From contig NZ_OY776576.1 of assembly GCF_963675815.1 (NCBI RefSeq), positions 124,001-188,000 of the forward strand: 64,000 nucleotides of DNA. Direction: 5' to 3'. Positions within the stretch are counted from its first letter, which is position 1; each line of letters opens with the position of its first letter. Shown one piece after another: positions 27,599 through 37,770 of the stretch. A program made the translations under genes and the position numbers. The notes under the pieces are model-generated. The model worked only from the letters and a program-made list of their open reading frames with translations. It was not told the origin of the DNA and ran no database searches. Origin of the DNA: an uncultured Desulfuromusa sp. (lineage in GTDB: Bacteria; Desulfobacterota; Desulfuromonadia; Desulfuromonadales; Geopsychrobacteraceae).

Positions 27599-29191
27599 TT
27601 AGCTGGCAGAAACCATCAGGGTGAGTTTTTGTCCCGGACGCAAAATATGCTCGTGGGAAAGTTCGTTCCAGCGACGAATTTGTTCTGTTGCAACATCAAA
27701 CTGGCGGCCGATATCCCAAAGAGTGTCACCCGGGACAACATGATAAATCATTTTCCGGGCAGGACCTTTCTGCGATCGTGTTTTTGCGACCACATGCTTT
27801 CCGGGCTTGGAAACAACAAGAACCTGACCTGGACGCAGGTGATTGCTCCAGCCCAGTTTGTTCCAGACACGCAATTCCTTCTGGGTCACGTTATTCCGCT
27901 GCGATATTGACCACAGGCTGTCACCCTTTCGTACTGTATAAATTTTGCGGCGGCTACGCACATAACTATCCTTCAGTGCATTTTCAGGAAGGTCTTTAAA
28001 TCCCTCCTTCAGTGGCAGAATCAAGTTATGACCAATCTGTAATGCTCTGGGATTGCGGATATTGTTTAATGCGATGATGTCATCGACACGGATATGATAT
28101 TTTCGCGCCAGAACCTGTAATGTATCCCCTGATTTTATCTGATGACGATGGTAACTGGCTCGCTGATCTTGAGGCAGCTGAGAATAAGATAATTGGGCTT
28201 GGGCAGCACTCCCAAAAGGCACTCTAAGCTGATAATTTTTCACCCCCGGTGGTGTACACCAGCGCTTTAACTCCGGATTGAGTTCCTTTAATTCATTGTA
28301 GGTTATCCCACAAAATCCGGAAATTATTTCAAGATCAGTGCTTGTTTCCACAGTGATTGTCTCATATTCAAGGGGTGGATTAAATTTCAAATCCGAAAAC
28401 CCATAAGCTTGTGGATCTTTGACAATCTGCAGAGCTGCCAGTAATTTCGGTAGATAATTTTTTGTTTCCTCTCTTAGAACGGAGCCTTCGGCCAAAACCC
28501 AGAAATCACGACTGTCACTCTTTCTAATCGATTTACGGATTTTCCCACCACCGGCATTATACGCCGCGACAGCCAGATACCAATCTCCGTCAAATCGTTT
28601 ATATAAATACTTTAAATGCTTAGCCGCCGCTCGTGTTGATTTTTCCAGATCTAAACGCCCATCCTGCCACCAGTCATTTTGCAAGCCATACAACCGACCG
28701 GTACTTTCAATAAACTGCCAGGGCCCGGCAGCATGAGCCCAACTATAAGCCCTGACATTAAAACCGGATTCAATCATAGCCAGATAAGCCAAATCGAGAG
28801 GAATCCCTTCAGCTGCGAAGACTAGCTGGATTTTGGGAATATAGCGACTGGCCCTTTCAAGCCAATGACCAAACATGACTTTATTGGATCCACTGTACCT
28901 CTTAACCAATTTATCAACCCGGGGATGGGACGCCAGGGGGAAATCCCCAAAATAAGGAAGAGGTGAGTTGACCTGTAAATATTCTGCTATTGGCACTGGA
29001 AGAGTGTCTGTCTCAGCTAATGCATATTGTTCTACAACTGTCGCCTTATCCGGCTTATGAGCCGCGACAACCTCAGGAACCTGTTCATGTTTTTCCACTC
29101 TTATCTGTTTATTGGAAAAATCTCCCAACAGCCGGGCAGAAGGCTGGCAGCCAAAGCAGAACAACAGCAGCACATATAAAAACCATTTCAT
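27599..29191 (-). CDS. mltD: Membrane-bound lytic murein transglycosylase D (MltD-like) with three LysM domains
   Basis: Cleaves the glycan strands of peptidoglycan, giving 1,6-anhydro ends. The 530-residue lipoprotein has a lipobox ending in Cys15 (LLFCFGC). A transglycosylase domain (about residues 95-240) carries the catalytic glutamate in AMIESGFNVRAYSWAHAAGPWQ (quoted in part) and AYNAGGGK. Three LysM peptidoglycan-binding modules lie near residues 345-395, 410-455 and 475-525 (KSGDTLQVLARKY, RKGDSLWSISQRN, VPGDTLWDIGRQF). TGGAG precedes the ATG. It lies between the TPR gene and hflX on one strand. Confidence 0.95.
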   Translation of the reverse strand: MKWFLYVLLLFCFGCQPSARLLGDFSNKQIRVEKHEQVPEVVAAHKPDKATVVEQYALAETDTLPVPIAEYLQVNSPLPYFGDFPLASHPRVDKLVKRYSGSNKVMFGHWLERASRYIPKIQLVFAAEGIPLDLAYLAMIESGFNVRAYSWAHAAGPWQFIESTGRLYGLQNDWWQDGRLDLEKSTRAAAKHLKYLYKRFDGDWYLAVAAYNAGGGKIRKSIRKSDSRDFWVLAEGSVLREETKNYLPKLLAALQIVKDPQAYGFSDLKFNPPLEYETITVETSTDLEIISGFCGITYNELKELNPELKRWCTPPGVKNYQLRVPFGSAAQAQLSYSQLPQDQRASYHRHQIKSGDTLQVLARKYHIRVDDIIALNNIRNPRALQIGHNLILPLKEGFKDLPENALKDSYVRSRRKIYTVRKGDSLWSISQRNNVTQKELRVWNKLGWSNHLRPGQVLVVSKPGKHVVAKTRSQKGPARKMIYHVVPGDTLWDIGRQFDVATEQIRRWNELSHEHILRPGQKLTLMVSAS

Positions 29192-29289
29192 CTTTTACTA
29201 CTCCAGACAACTGATACAATCACAAATATTAATTTCAGCTAATGGCAAGGTAACGAAAAGACAACTTTAAGTCAAGACCATCAACAGGC

Positions 29290-30928
29290 CTATAGCATGG
29301 AGATCTCTTCTTCAGGCCAGAAACGATGCTGCATTTCATCCAATAGCGGTCCGAAACTAGCTCGTTTTAAAGCAGAAACAGCTATCGCGTCATAACGACG
29401 ACAGAGATGTGGTAAATCATCAGCGGACACTTGATCGATTTTATTAAACACCAAAATTCGCTGATGAACTCCAAGATCCAGAGAATCAAGTATTTTATCA
29501 ACGGATTGAATCTGCTCATCAAAACGGGGGGTTGGAGAGATCAACCAGATGAAGCAGCAGATCAGCGTCTTCCAGTTCCTCCAAGGTTGCCTTAAAGGCA
29601 CCAATCAGACTTGGGGGCAAGTCACGGATAAAGCCAACGGTATCTGTAATGATCACTTCCCTGTCCAGAGGAAAACGAAGGCGCCTCGTTGCAGTATCAA
29701 GAGTTGCAAAAAGCAGATCCTCAGTTAAAACATCGCTTTGAGTCAATGCATTCAGCAAAGTTGATTTTCCTGCGTTGGTATAGCCGACGATAGAAACAAT
29801 CGGCAACCCGGCACGAATTCTTTTCTGGCGTCTCTGAGTCCGACCTCGGCCAAGAGAATCAAGCTGCTTTTCCAGGCGACGGATTTTATCGCGGATTCTC
29901 CTGCGATCTGTTTCCAGCTTGGTTTCACCCGGCCCCCGGCCCCCTATCCCCCCCATGAGGCGAGACATAGCTGTCCCCTTTCCAGATAAACGGGGCAGAA
30001 TATATTTCAATTGCGCCAGCTCTACCTGAACTTTTCCATCCCGGGATTGGGCCCGTTTAGCAAAGATATCAAGAATCAACTGACTGCGATCGATAACCTT
30101 CATTTCGGTAATTTCAGAGATTGAGCGGACCTGGTTCGGGGTCAGATCCTGATCAAACACCAGCAGTGTTGCACGTTGTTGTAATGCCCGTATGATAATC
30201 TCCCGCAACTTTCCCTCGCCGACAAGATAACGAGGATTCAATTTACGGGGTCGCTGAATAACCTTGTCAATAACAACAAGATTTGCAGTATTTGCGAGCT
30301 CATCAAGCTCATCCATGGAGGCTTCAACTTTTTGCAGACTTTCCTGTCCGACAGAAATAAGCAGTGCCCTCTCCCGGCCATCTGCAAGGTCAATTGTCTC
30401 AGCGGAAACACGCTCCATTTCCTGATCAAGTGCATGAATGAAAGCCGAAAAATCGAGCTTAAAACGATAGAAATCTTTAAAATCTACCGTCTCAATTTGT
30501 GACTTTTTCTTTGTCGGAAGAAGATGCGCATAGGAGAAATAGGTCGGCAAACCATCATCACCGACTCCGACAATAGCCATCGCATCCAGACGCAGCAACT
30601 CAAGGTCTGTTAAATCGTCCCGACTTAAAGGTTCCTGTTTTAAGTGGGTATGGACACATCGTAGTCCACGCAAACCACTACGCCCCAAGCTATATCTGGA
30701 GAGATCCGGAATAACAATTTCCCGATCATCACCAACAATAACAGAGTGAATGACACCGCGACGATCAATAATCAGCCCCAGTTGCCGTTGCAATTCTCGG
30801 GATAACTCCGTGAGATAACGCGCCAACTCTACAGAAATCATCTCCGTCGTGGCAACTTTACGTCTTAAAATTCTCTCTAACAATTTGATTTGACTGGCTT
30901 TTAATCCGCCAGTTTTCCCTTCAATCAT
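29290..30928 (-). pseudogene. hflX: Ribosome-associated GTPase HflX, frameshifted in this sequence
   Basis: HflX is a translational GTPase that splits stalled ribosomes. The first 469 codons hold the HflX N-terminal domain (RYLVGEGKLREI, LVFDQDLTPNQVRSI), the signature GIGGRGPGETKLETDRR and the GTPase motifs GYTNAGKSTLLN and DTVGFIRDLPP. The frame then stops at LVDLSNPPF. The next frame continues precisely: NPRFDEQIQSVDKILDSL, the G4 motif VFNKIDQV and a C-terminal VSALK. One extra G in the run of six at 29526-29531 explains the break. Corrected length would be about 545 residues. TAGGGTG precedes the ATG. Confidence 0.9.
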
Positions 30929-30943
30929 TAAGACACCCTAAAA

Positions 30944-30982
30944 TCAAAAAGAGGACAAATCACGATATGATTGTCCCCTTCT
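30944..30982 (-). terminator. Probable terminator after fabI
   Basis: On the minus strand GGGGACAATCA pairs imperfectly with TGATTTGTCC and is followed by a CTTTTTG run, in the 110-bp gap between the fabI stop and the hflX start. Confidence 0.5.
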
Positions 30983-31038
30983 TATTCATTTCTATCTATA
31001 ACGTTTGGTCGTGAGAATAAAGAGGTCTCTTCACCCTT

Positions 31039-31806
31039 TTAACCCGCAGCAATATTAAATCCGGCATCAACATAATGAACTTCACCGGTCACTCCGGAAG
31101 AGAGATCGGACAGCAAGTAGAGCGCTGACTTACCAACCTCATCCTGATGGACCAACCGCTTTAAGGGAGCACGTTCTTCAGCGACGCTGAGTTTTTTCTT
31201 GAAATCGGCAATTCCCGCAGCAGCCAGGGTCTTTATTGGGCCAGCGGAAACAGCATTGACACGAATTCCTTTTTCACCCAGTTCAGCAGCCAGATAACGA
31301 ACAGAAGATTCCAGAGCAGCCTTAGCCACTCCCATGACATTGTATGCCGGGACAGCACGTACCGCTCCAAGATAGGTCATAGTGACAATACTCCCCCCCT
31401 CTTTCAGAACGGGTAATGCACAGCGTGTCATGGAGACCAATGAATAGGCACTGACATCCAGTGCCAGGCGAAAACCATCCCGACTGGTCTGGCTGAAAGG
31501 CCGCTTCAGGTCTTCACGATTGGCAAATGCCAAAGCATGAACGACAAAGTCTATCTGCCCCCATTGTTTTTCCAACTCACTGAAAACAGAAACTATTTCC
31601 TCTTCATTTTGAACATCACAAGGAAGGATAATAGAAGAATCAAGACTTTCTGCCAACGGACGCACCCGCTTTTCCAAGGCTTCATTCAAATAAGTAAACG
31701 CCAGATCGGCCCCCGCAGCACGCAGCTGCTTGGCAATCCCCCAAGCAATGCTTTTATCATTTGCTACACCAAAAATAACACCACGTTTTCCACTCATTAA
31801 TCCCAT
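31039..31806 (-). CDS. fabI: Enoyl-[acyl-carrier-protein] reductase (NADH)
   Basis: FabI reduces trans-2-enoyl-ACP in the last step of each fatty-acid elongation cycle. The 255-residue SDR protein has the NADH-binding GVANDKSIAWGIA at residue 13, the HALAFA segment, the active-site spacing Y-x6-K in YNVMGVAKA (about residues 155-162) and the C-terminal VHYVDAGFNI. Both tyrosines of the FabI active site (AYSLVSM region and YNVMG) are visible. AGGAGA lies 10 bp before the ATG; a second ATG three codons later is possible. Confidence 0.96.
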   Translation of the reverse strand: MGLMSGKRGVIFGVANDKSIAWGIAKQLRAAGADLAFTYLNEALEKRVRPLAESLDSSIILPCDVQNEEEIVSVFSELEKQWGQIDFVVHALAFANREDLKRPFSQTSRDGFRLALDVSAYSLVSMTRCALPVLKEGGSIVTMTYLGAVRAVPAYNVMGVAKAALESSVRYLAAELGEKGIRVNAVSAGPIKTLAAAGIADFKKKLSVAEERAPLKRLVHQDEVGKSALYLLSDLSSGVTGEVHYVDAGFNIAAG

Positions 31807-31995
31807 AATTCAGATCTCTCCTAGAGTTTTTAAAATTAACTTCTCTTTTTAACAAAAGAACAGATAGAAGGCAAGCAGGTTGGCAACGGGTTTATTCCTT
31901 GGAGTTTCGCTGAAAACAACTAAAATACGTTTACCCCAAGACAAAACCGCCACAATTGTTTTACAATGCTCGAACACAATAAACAGGAGTAAAAC

Positions 31996-33406
31996 ATGGA
32001 CAAGACTCTTTATGACAAACTTTGGGACAATCATATCGTTGACCAGGATGAAAACGGCACCTGTCTGCTGTATATCGATCGCCAGCTTTTGCATGAGGTC
32101 ACATCACCTCAAGCATTTGAAGGTCTACGTTTGACAAATCGCCAGCCATGGAGAATTGATGCAAACCTTGCTGTCCCGGATCATAATGTTCCCACCGATG
32201 ATCGCAGCAAAGAAATTGCCGACCCAATTTCCCGCCTTCAGGTTGAAACACTGGATAAAAACTGTCAGGAATTCGGAATTACTGAATTCACGATGAACGA
32301 CCCGCGCCAGGGCATTGTTCACGTGATCGGCCCCGAACAAGGAGCGACCCTGCCTGGCATGACCATCGTCTGTGGCGATTCACACACAGCAACTCATGGC
32401 GCTTTCGGAGCATTGGCCTTTGGCATCGGAACATCCGAGGTTGAACATGTTCTGGCAACCCAATGTCTGATTCAAAAGAAATCAAAAGCAATGCTGATTG
32501 AAGTCTCTGGTGAACTCCCTCATGGGCTGACGGCAAAGGACATTGTTCTGGCTATTATTGGTCGCATTGGCACTGCAGGTGGTACCGGTTATACAATTGA
32601 ATTCGGTGGTTCAACAATTCGCAGCTTATCAATGGAAGGTCGCATGACTGTCTGCAATATGGCCATCGAAGCCGGTGCACGAGCAGGGATCATTGCCGTG
32701 GATCAAACCACCATTGACTATATTAAAGGCCGCCCTTTTGCCCCGAAGGATGACCTTTGGGATCAGGCTGTCAATCATTGGCAGCAATTGCACAGTGATC
32801 CTGACGCAAAATTTGACCGGATCATTCGAATTGATGCACGAGACCTGCAACCGCAAGTCACCTGGGGAACCTCACCTGAAATGGTCGTTCCTATTGATGG
32901 TCAAGTCCCCGATCCCGCTGCCGAAGAAAATAAAATAAAACAAGATGGAATTCAAGCGGCACTCAAATATATGGGATTAACGGCCGGCACCCTGATGACG
33001 GATATCTGTCCGGATAAAGTCTTCATCGGATCCTGCACAAATGGTCGGATTGAAGATCTGCGTGCTGCTGCAGCCATAGCCAAAGGGCGGAAATTGGCAA
33101 AAAACATAAAACTTGCTTTGGTTGTCCCTGGATCCGGCCTGGTCAAAAAAACAGGCAGAAGCAGAAGGTCTGGATAAAATTTTTATAGCAGCAGGTTTCG
33201 AGTGGCGTGAACCTGGCTGCTCCATGTGTCTGGCCATGAATAATGATCGGCTCGCCCCGGAAGAACGCTGCGCATCGACGTCAAATCGTAATTTTGAAGG
33301 CCGCCAGGGACAAGGAGGCCGCACTCATCTGGTCAGTCCCGCCATGGCTGCCGCAGCAGCTGTCACAGGCCATTTTGTTGATGTTCGCCAAATGGAGGTG
33401 ATGTAA
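31996..33406 (+). pseudogene. leuC: 3-isopropylmalate dehydratase large subunit, frameshifted in this sequence
   Basis: LeuC with LeuD isomerises 2- to 3-isopropylmalate in leucine synthesis and carries a 4Fe-4S cluster. The first frame shows [34 protein letters not shown] and the cluster cysteine in [12 protein letters not shown]. It derails at PGSGLVKKT after residue 386. The other frame resumes with [19 protein letters not shown] and the remaining cluster cysteines GCSMCLAMN. Deleting one A from the run of seven at 33145-33151 restores a product of about 469 residues. CAGGAG precedes the ATG. The stop overlaps the leuD start (TAATG). Confidence 0.93.
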
Positions 33407-34050
33407 TGGAAAAGTTCACCAGTTTCACTGGATTGGTTGCTCCTCTTGACCGCTCTAACGTTGATACAGATGCAATTATCCCGAAACAATTTTTAAAATC
33501 TATAAAGCGCACAGGTTTCGGCCCCAATCTTTTTGATGAATGGCGTTATCTGGATCACGGAGAACCGGGCATGGATTGCACCGACCGGCCTTTGAACCCT
33601 GACTTCATCCTCAACCAACCCCGTTACCAGGGGGCGCAAATCTTACTGGCACGGGATAATTTTGGCTGTGGATCCTCACGTGAGCATGCTCCATGGGCAC
33701 TACTCGACGACGGTTTCAGGGTGATCATTGCTCCAAGCTTTGCTGATATTTTTTACAACAACTGCTTCAAAAACGGGATCCTTCCCATTATTCTGGCTAC
33801 AGGCAAAATTGATGAACTTTTCGTCTCGGTTCAGGATCAACCCGGCTACAAGCTCCAAGTCGATCTGGAAACAACGACTTTGACCATGCCCAACGGGGAG
33901 AAAACAACTTTTGAAATCGATCCATTTCGCAGGCATTGCCTTTTAAATGGGTTGGACGATATCGGCTTGACGTTGGAAAAAGTTGATAAAATAAGAGCTT
34001 ACGAAGATTCTCACCGTCTGAGCACACCCTGGCTCTTTAGTAACAGCTGA
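33406..34050 (+). CDS. leuD: 3-isopropylmalate dehydratase small subunit
   Basis: Partner of LeuC. The 214-residue protein contains [18 protein letters not shown], the substrate-binding [13 protein letters not shown] (about residues 87-99) and [15 protein letters not shown], the full LeuD signature. Its length is that of the bacterial ~200-residue type. The ATG overlaps the leuC stop by one base with GGAGG upstream, so translation is coupled. Other leucine genes (leuA, leuB) are not in the window. Confidence 0.97.
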   Translation: MEKFTSFTGLVAPLDRSNVDTDAIIPKQFLKSIKRTGFGPNLFDEWRYLDHGEPGMDCTDRPLNPDFILNQPRYQGAQILLARDNFGCGSSREHAPWALLDDGFRVIIAPSFADIFYNNCFKNGILPIILATGKIDELFVSVQDQPGYKLQVDLETTTLTMPNGEKTTFEIDPFRRHCLLNGLDDIGLTLEKVDKIRAYEDSHRLSTPWLFSNS

Positions 34051-34069
34051 CAATAGGCAAATCCAAATC

Positions 34070-34100
34070 AAGCTGCTGCTGCAAACGGGCAGCTTTTTTT
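34070..34100 (+). terminator. Intrinsic terminator after leuD
   Basis: AAGCTGC / GCAGCTT stem with a 12-nt loop followed by a run of T to 34100, 20 bp after the leuD stop. Confidence 0.8.
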
Positions 34101-34187
34101 GCAGACACCAACATTACCATTTTAGTCAGACTTCTGTTAAAATTCCATTACCGGACAAATCCCCTCTCGATCACAAAGGGTATATCG

Positions 34188-37053
34188 ATGCTTCCAGAAA
34201 ATTATCAGAGCTTTTATAGCGCGATAGCAAAAACAATCCCAAAGCAGAATATTATCACCGACCCTCTTTTGACCGTGGCATTTGGCACCGACGCCAGCTT
34301 CTACCGCATGATTCCAAAAATTGTTATCAATGTCGAAACGGAACAGGAGGTACAGATAATTCTTCGGGAAGCCAGTCAACGGCAGCTTGCGATAACTTTT
34401 CGTGCCGCCGGGACCAGTCTCTCCGGACAGGCGATTACCGACAGCATTCTTGTTCGCCTTGGAAAAGGCTGGCAGAAATATAAAATTTTTGACAAAGCAA
34501 CAAAGATTCAGCTGCAACCGGGAATTATCGGCAGTCAGGCGAATCGATTTCTTGCTGAATTCGGCAAAAAAATCGGTCCCGACCCTGCTTCCATCGACAG
34601 CGCAAAAATCGGCGGCATTCTGGCTAACAATGCCAGTGGCATGTGCTGCGGGGTTGCTGAGAACAGCTATCAAACTCTGCACAGTTTACGGATGATCCTT
34701 GCAGATGGCACTATTGTTGACACTGCCGATGACAAAAGCCGGGCACAGTTTAAACGCAGTCATCCTCATATTCTCCAGGGCCTTGCAGAGCTACGCAAAA
34801 ACGTTTTAGCAGACAGTCAACTAAGCGACAGAATCCGTTACAAATACAAAATCAAAAACACGACCGGCTACAGTTTGAACGCCTTGGTTGATTTCAAAGA
34901 TCCTTTCGCCATCATGCAGCAGCTAATGGTCGGCTCGGAAGGAACCCTGGGGTTTATTTCTGAAGTTATCTACAAAACCGTCACCGAGCACAAATATAAA
35001 GCCAGCGCATTGATCATGTTCCCTGATGTTCCCACCGCCTGTAGTGCCGTACCAATTCTTCGTAATGGGCTTCCTGTCGCAGCAGCAGAGCTGATGGATC
35101 GTGCCGGACTCGCTTCGGTCGAACATGAACCAGGCATGCCTGACTATCTCGCCGGGTTGGGCAAAACAGTGACCGCATTGCTGGTGGAAACTCGTGCCAG
35201 CAGCGCAAAGGCCCTCAAAGAACAAATTCAAGAAATCAAATCAGCGCTGGCTAAAATAAAAACTGTTCACCCGATTGAATTTACCGATAACCCCTCTGAA
35301 TATAAGGTCTATTGGAATATTCGCAAAGGTCTTTTCCCTGCAGTTGGTGCCGTCCGAGAAACCGGAACCACGGTTATTATTGAAGATGTTGCTTTCCCAA
35401 ATCAGCACCTGGCTGCCGCTGCTCTAGACTTGCAGGCGTTGTTCAAAAAATATCATTACGACGAAGCCATTATTTTTGGGCATGCCCTTGAAGGAAATTT
35501 ACATTTTGTCTTCACTCAGGATTTCTCGATAACAGCCGAGGTTATCCGCTACCGGAATTTTATGGATGAAGTCGTCAGCATGGTCGTAGAAAAATACGAT
35601 GGTTCGCTTAAGGCAGAGCACGGCACAGGAAGAAATATGGCCCCATTTGTTGAAAAAGAATGGGGTTCGGCAGCCTACAAGCTGATGCAAGAAATCAAGA
35701 CTCTCTTTGATCCTGATAGCCTCTTGAATCCGGGGGTCATTATCAATGCCGATGCCGAAGCCCATATCAAAAACCTGAAGCCATTACCCCGCCACCCACG
35801 AACTTGTCGATAAATGTATTGAGTGCGGTTTCTGCGAACCGGTCTGCCCGTCCCGCAATCTGTCATTTACACCCCGGCAACGGATTGTCGGCCGACGTGA
35901 AATCAGCCGCCAAATGGCAGCAGATGCCACCCCCCAGGAAATGAAGGCGCTGTTTAAATCCTACCAATACCCCGGGCAGGAAACCTGTGCTGCCGATGGC
36001 TTGTGCGGCACAAAATGCCCCGTCGGTATCGATACGGGAAAAATGGTTAAAGCCTTGCGCGAAGAAGCCAATGGAGATCTGGCGAACCTGGTCGCTGATT
36101 GGGTCGCAAGAAACTTCAAGGGTGTTGCTGGAACAATAAACACAACCCTGAAAACGGTTGATAAAATTCACCAATTGACCGGCACAGCTTTTATGGAGCA
36201 TGCTTCAGCCACAGCCCGAACTTTGACTGCTAATAAGCTCCCTCTCTGGAACAAGGAAATGCCCTCCGGAGTGATGAAAATCAAACCAGAACCCTTTGAT
36301 CCTGATAACCCGCGACAAGTTGTTTATTTCCCTGCATGTCCCAGTCGTTGTATGAGTGGACCAGCACGAGGCGAAACAGAACCTGAGGCGCTGCCACAGA
36401 AAACCGTTTCACTCCTGAAAAAAGCTGGCTATCAAATTATCTACCCTGAGAACCTGGGTGCTCTTTGCTGTGGCCAGGCATTTGAAAGCAAAGGTTTTTT
36501 CAAACAGGCTGATGATAAAAGTGAGCAATTAAACCGGGCCTTGCTGACAGCTTCCAAAGAGGGTGAAATACCTGTCCTCTGTGACACCAGCCCCTGTTTG
36601 TTACGGATGAAAGAAAAACTTGATGCCAAGTTGAGTCTTTATGAACCGATAGAATTTGTTCTCGAATTCTTGCTGGACAAACTTATCTTTACTCCGGTTG
36701 ACTCCAAGATTGCCTTACATATCACCTGCAGTGCCCGTAAAATGGGACTTGATGAACAGATAAAAACTCTGGCTGAGGCCTGTGCAACAGAGGTTGTCAT
36801 TCCAGAGGATATCTACTGTTGTGGTTTCGCCGGAGATCGTGGTTTTAACTATCCGGAATTGAATGCAGCCGCGTTGGAAGAGCTGAAAAAGCAAGTTAAC
36901 AATTGTGATGCCGGTTATTCTACCAGTAAAACCTGTGAAATTGGGTTATCACTTCACGGCGATATCCCCTATCGTTCCATTCTTTATCTGGTTGACGCAG
37001 CAACACAGGCACGGCCACAAAAAACTGCTTCCAAGCTGGATCGCGTCACTTGA
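34188..37053 (+). pseudogene. FAD- and Fe-S-containing D-lactate dehydrogenase-type oxidoreductase, frameshifted
   Basis: Membrane-associated respiratory dehydrogenase of the Dld-II/GlcD-GlcF fusion type, oxidising D-lactate or a related 2-hydroxyacid. Part 1 is an FAD_binding_4 domain (FRAAGTSLSGQAI, GPDPASIDSAKIGGILANNASG) and a FAD-oxidase C domain (EGNLHFVF, KAEHGTGRNMAPF). Part 2, in another frame, continues ATHELVDKCIECGFCEPVCPS with a second motif CGTKCPVGID and two CCG domains (LCCGQAFESKG, CCGFAGDRG). One extra C in 35787-35790 separates them. The corrected single protein is about 954 residues. AAAGGG precedes the ATG. The exact substrate is not certain. Confidence 0.9.
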
Positions 37054-37090
37054 GAGTTTCACTACCACATCAATGGAAAAGGGATAAACA

Positions 37091-37753
37091 ATGAAACATG
37101 TTGTGATAACAGGTGCCAATCGCGGAATAGGTCTTGCTCTGGCATGCCATTACCAAGGAGAAAACTGGAATGTCACGGGGGTGTGTCGCGAGTCCTCACT
37201 CGAGCTTGAAAAGGTTGCTACACAGATTATTGAGGGGATAGATATCACTCAAGAAGACAATGTCGAAAGGCTTAAAACCCAACTCAAAGGACAAAATATC
37301 GATCTATTGATCAACAATGCAGGTCTTCTTCAGGATGAAGTCCTTGGATCAATCAATTTTGACTCGCTCCGGTTACAGATGGAAATTAACGCCTTTGCCC
37401 CTTTGCGGGTCAGCGAGAGCCTGCTCCCCAACCTGCATAGGGGAAGTAAGATTGCCAACATCACCAGCCGCATGGGATCTATTAGCGACAACGATTCCGG
37501 AGGCCGCTATGGCTACCGCGCCTCCAAGGCGGCATTGAATGCTTTGGGCCGTTCCCTTGCCATTGATCTTAAAGAACAGGGAATTGCAGTGGCACAACTG
37601 CATCCCGGCTATGTAAAAACCAGAATGGTCAATTTCGGAGGAATGATAACACCGGAAGAATCTGTCGCCGGACTGGTCAGGATAATCGCAAATCTAAACC
37701 TCGAGAACACAGGTTCTTTCTGGCATAGCAATGGTGAAGAACTACCTTGGTAA
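37091..37753 (+). CDS. Short-chain dehydrogenase/reductase (C-factor-like)
   Basis: NAD(P)-dependent SDR of 220 residues. It has the nucleotide-binding TGANRGIGLALA at residue 7, LLINNAG (about 74), serine in the TSRMGS block and the catalytic Y-x3-K in YGYRASKAAL (about 139-143). HPGYVKTRM follows. The closest recognised relatives are C-factor-type SDRs, whose substrates are poorly known. AAAAGGGA precedes the ATG. It lies 37 bp after the dehydrogenase gene and may be co-transcribed with it. It converges on ilvD. Confidence 0.88.
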   Translation: MKHVVITGANRGIGLALACHYQGENWNVTGVCRESSLELEKVATQIIEGIDITQEDNVERLKTQLKGQNIDLLINNAGLLQDEVLGSINFDSLRLQMEINAFAPLRVSESLLPNLHRGSKIANITSRMGSISDNDSGGRYGYRASKAALNALGRSLAIDLKEQGIAVAQLHPGYVKTRMVNFGGMITPEESVAGLVRIIANLNLENTGSFWHSNGEELPW

Positions 37754-37770
37754 TAAACGGGTTTAAAGGA

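Noticed and set aside
26743..37053. Genuine pseudogenisation of leuC, hflX, the dehydrogenase and the TPR gene
   Set aside because: Every break is one extra base in a homopolymer and both halves of each gene are otherwise intact; sequence error is more likely, though not proven.
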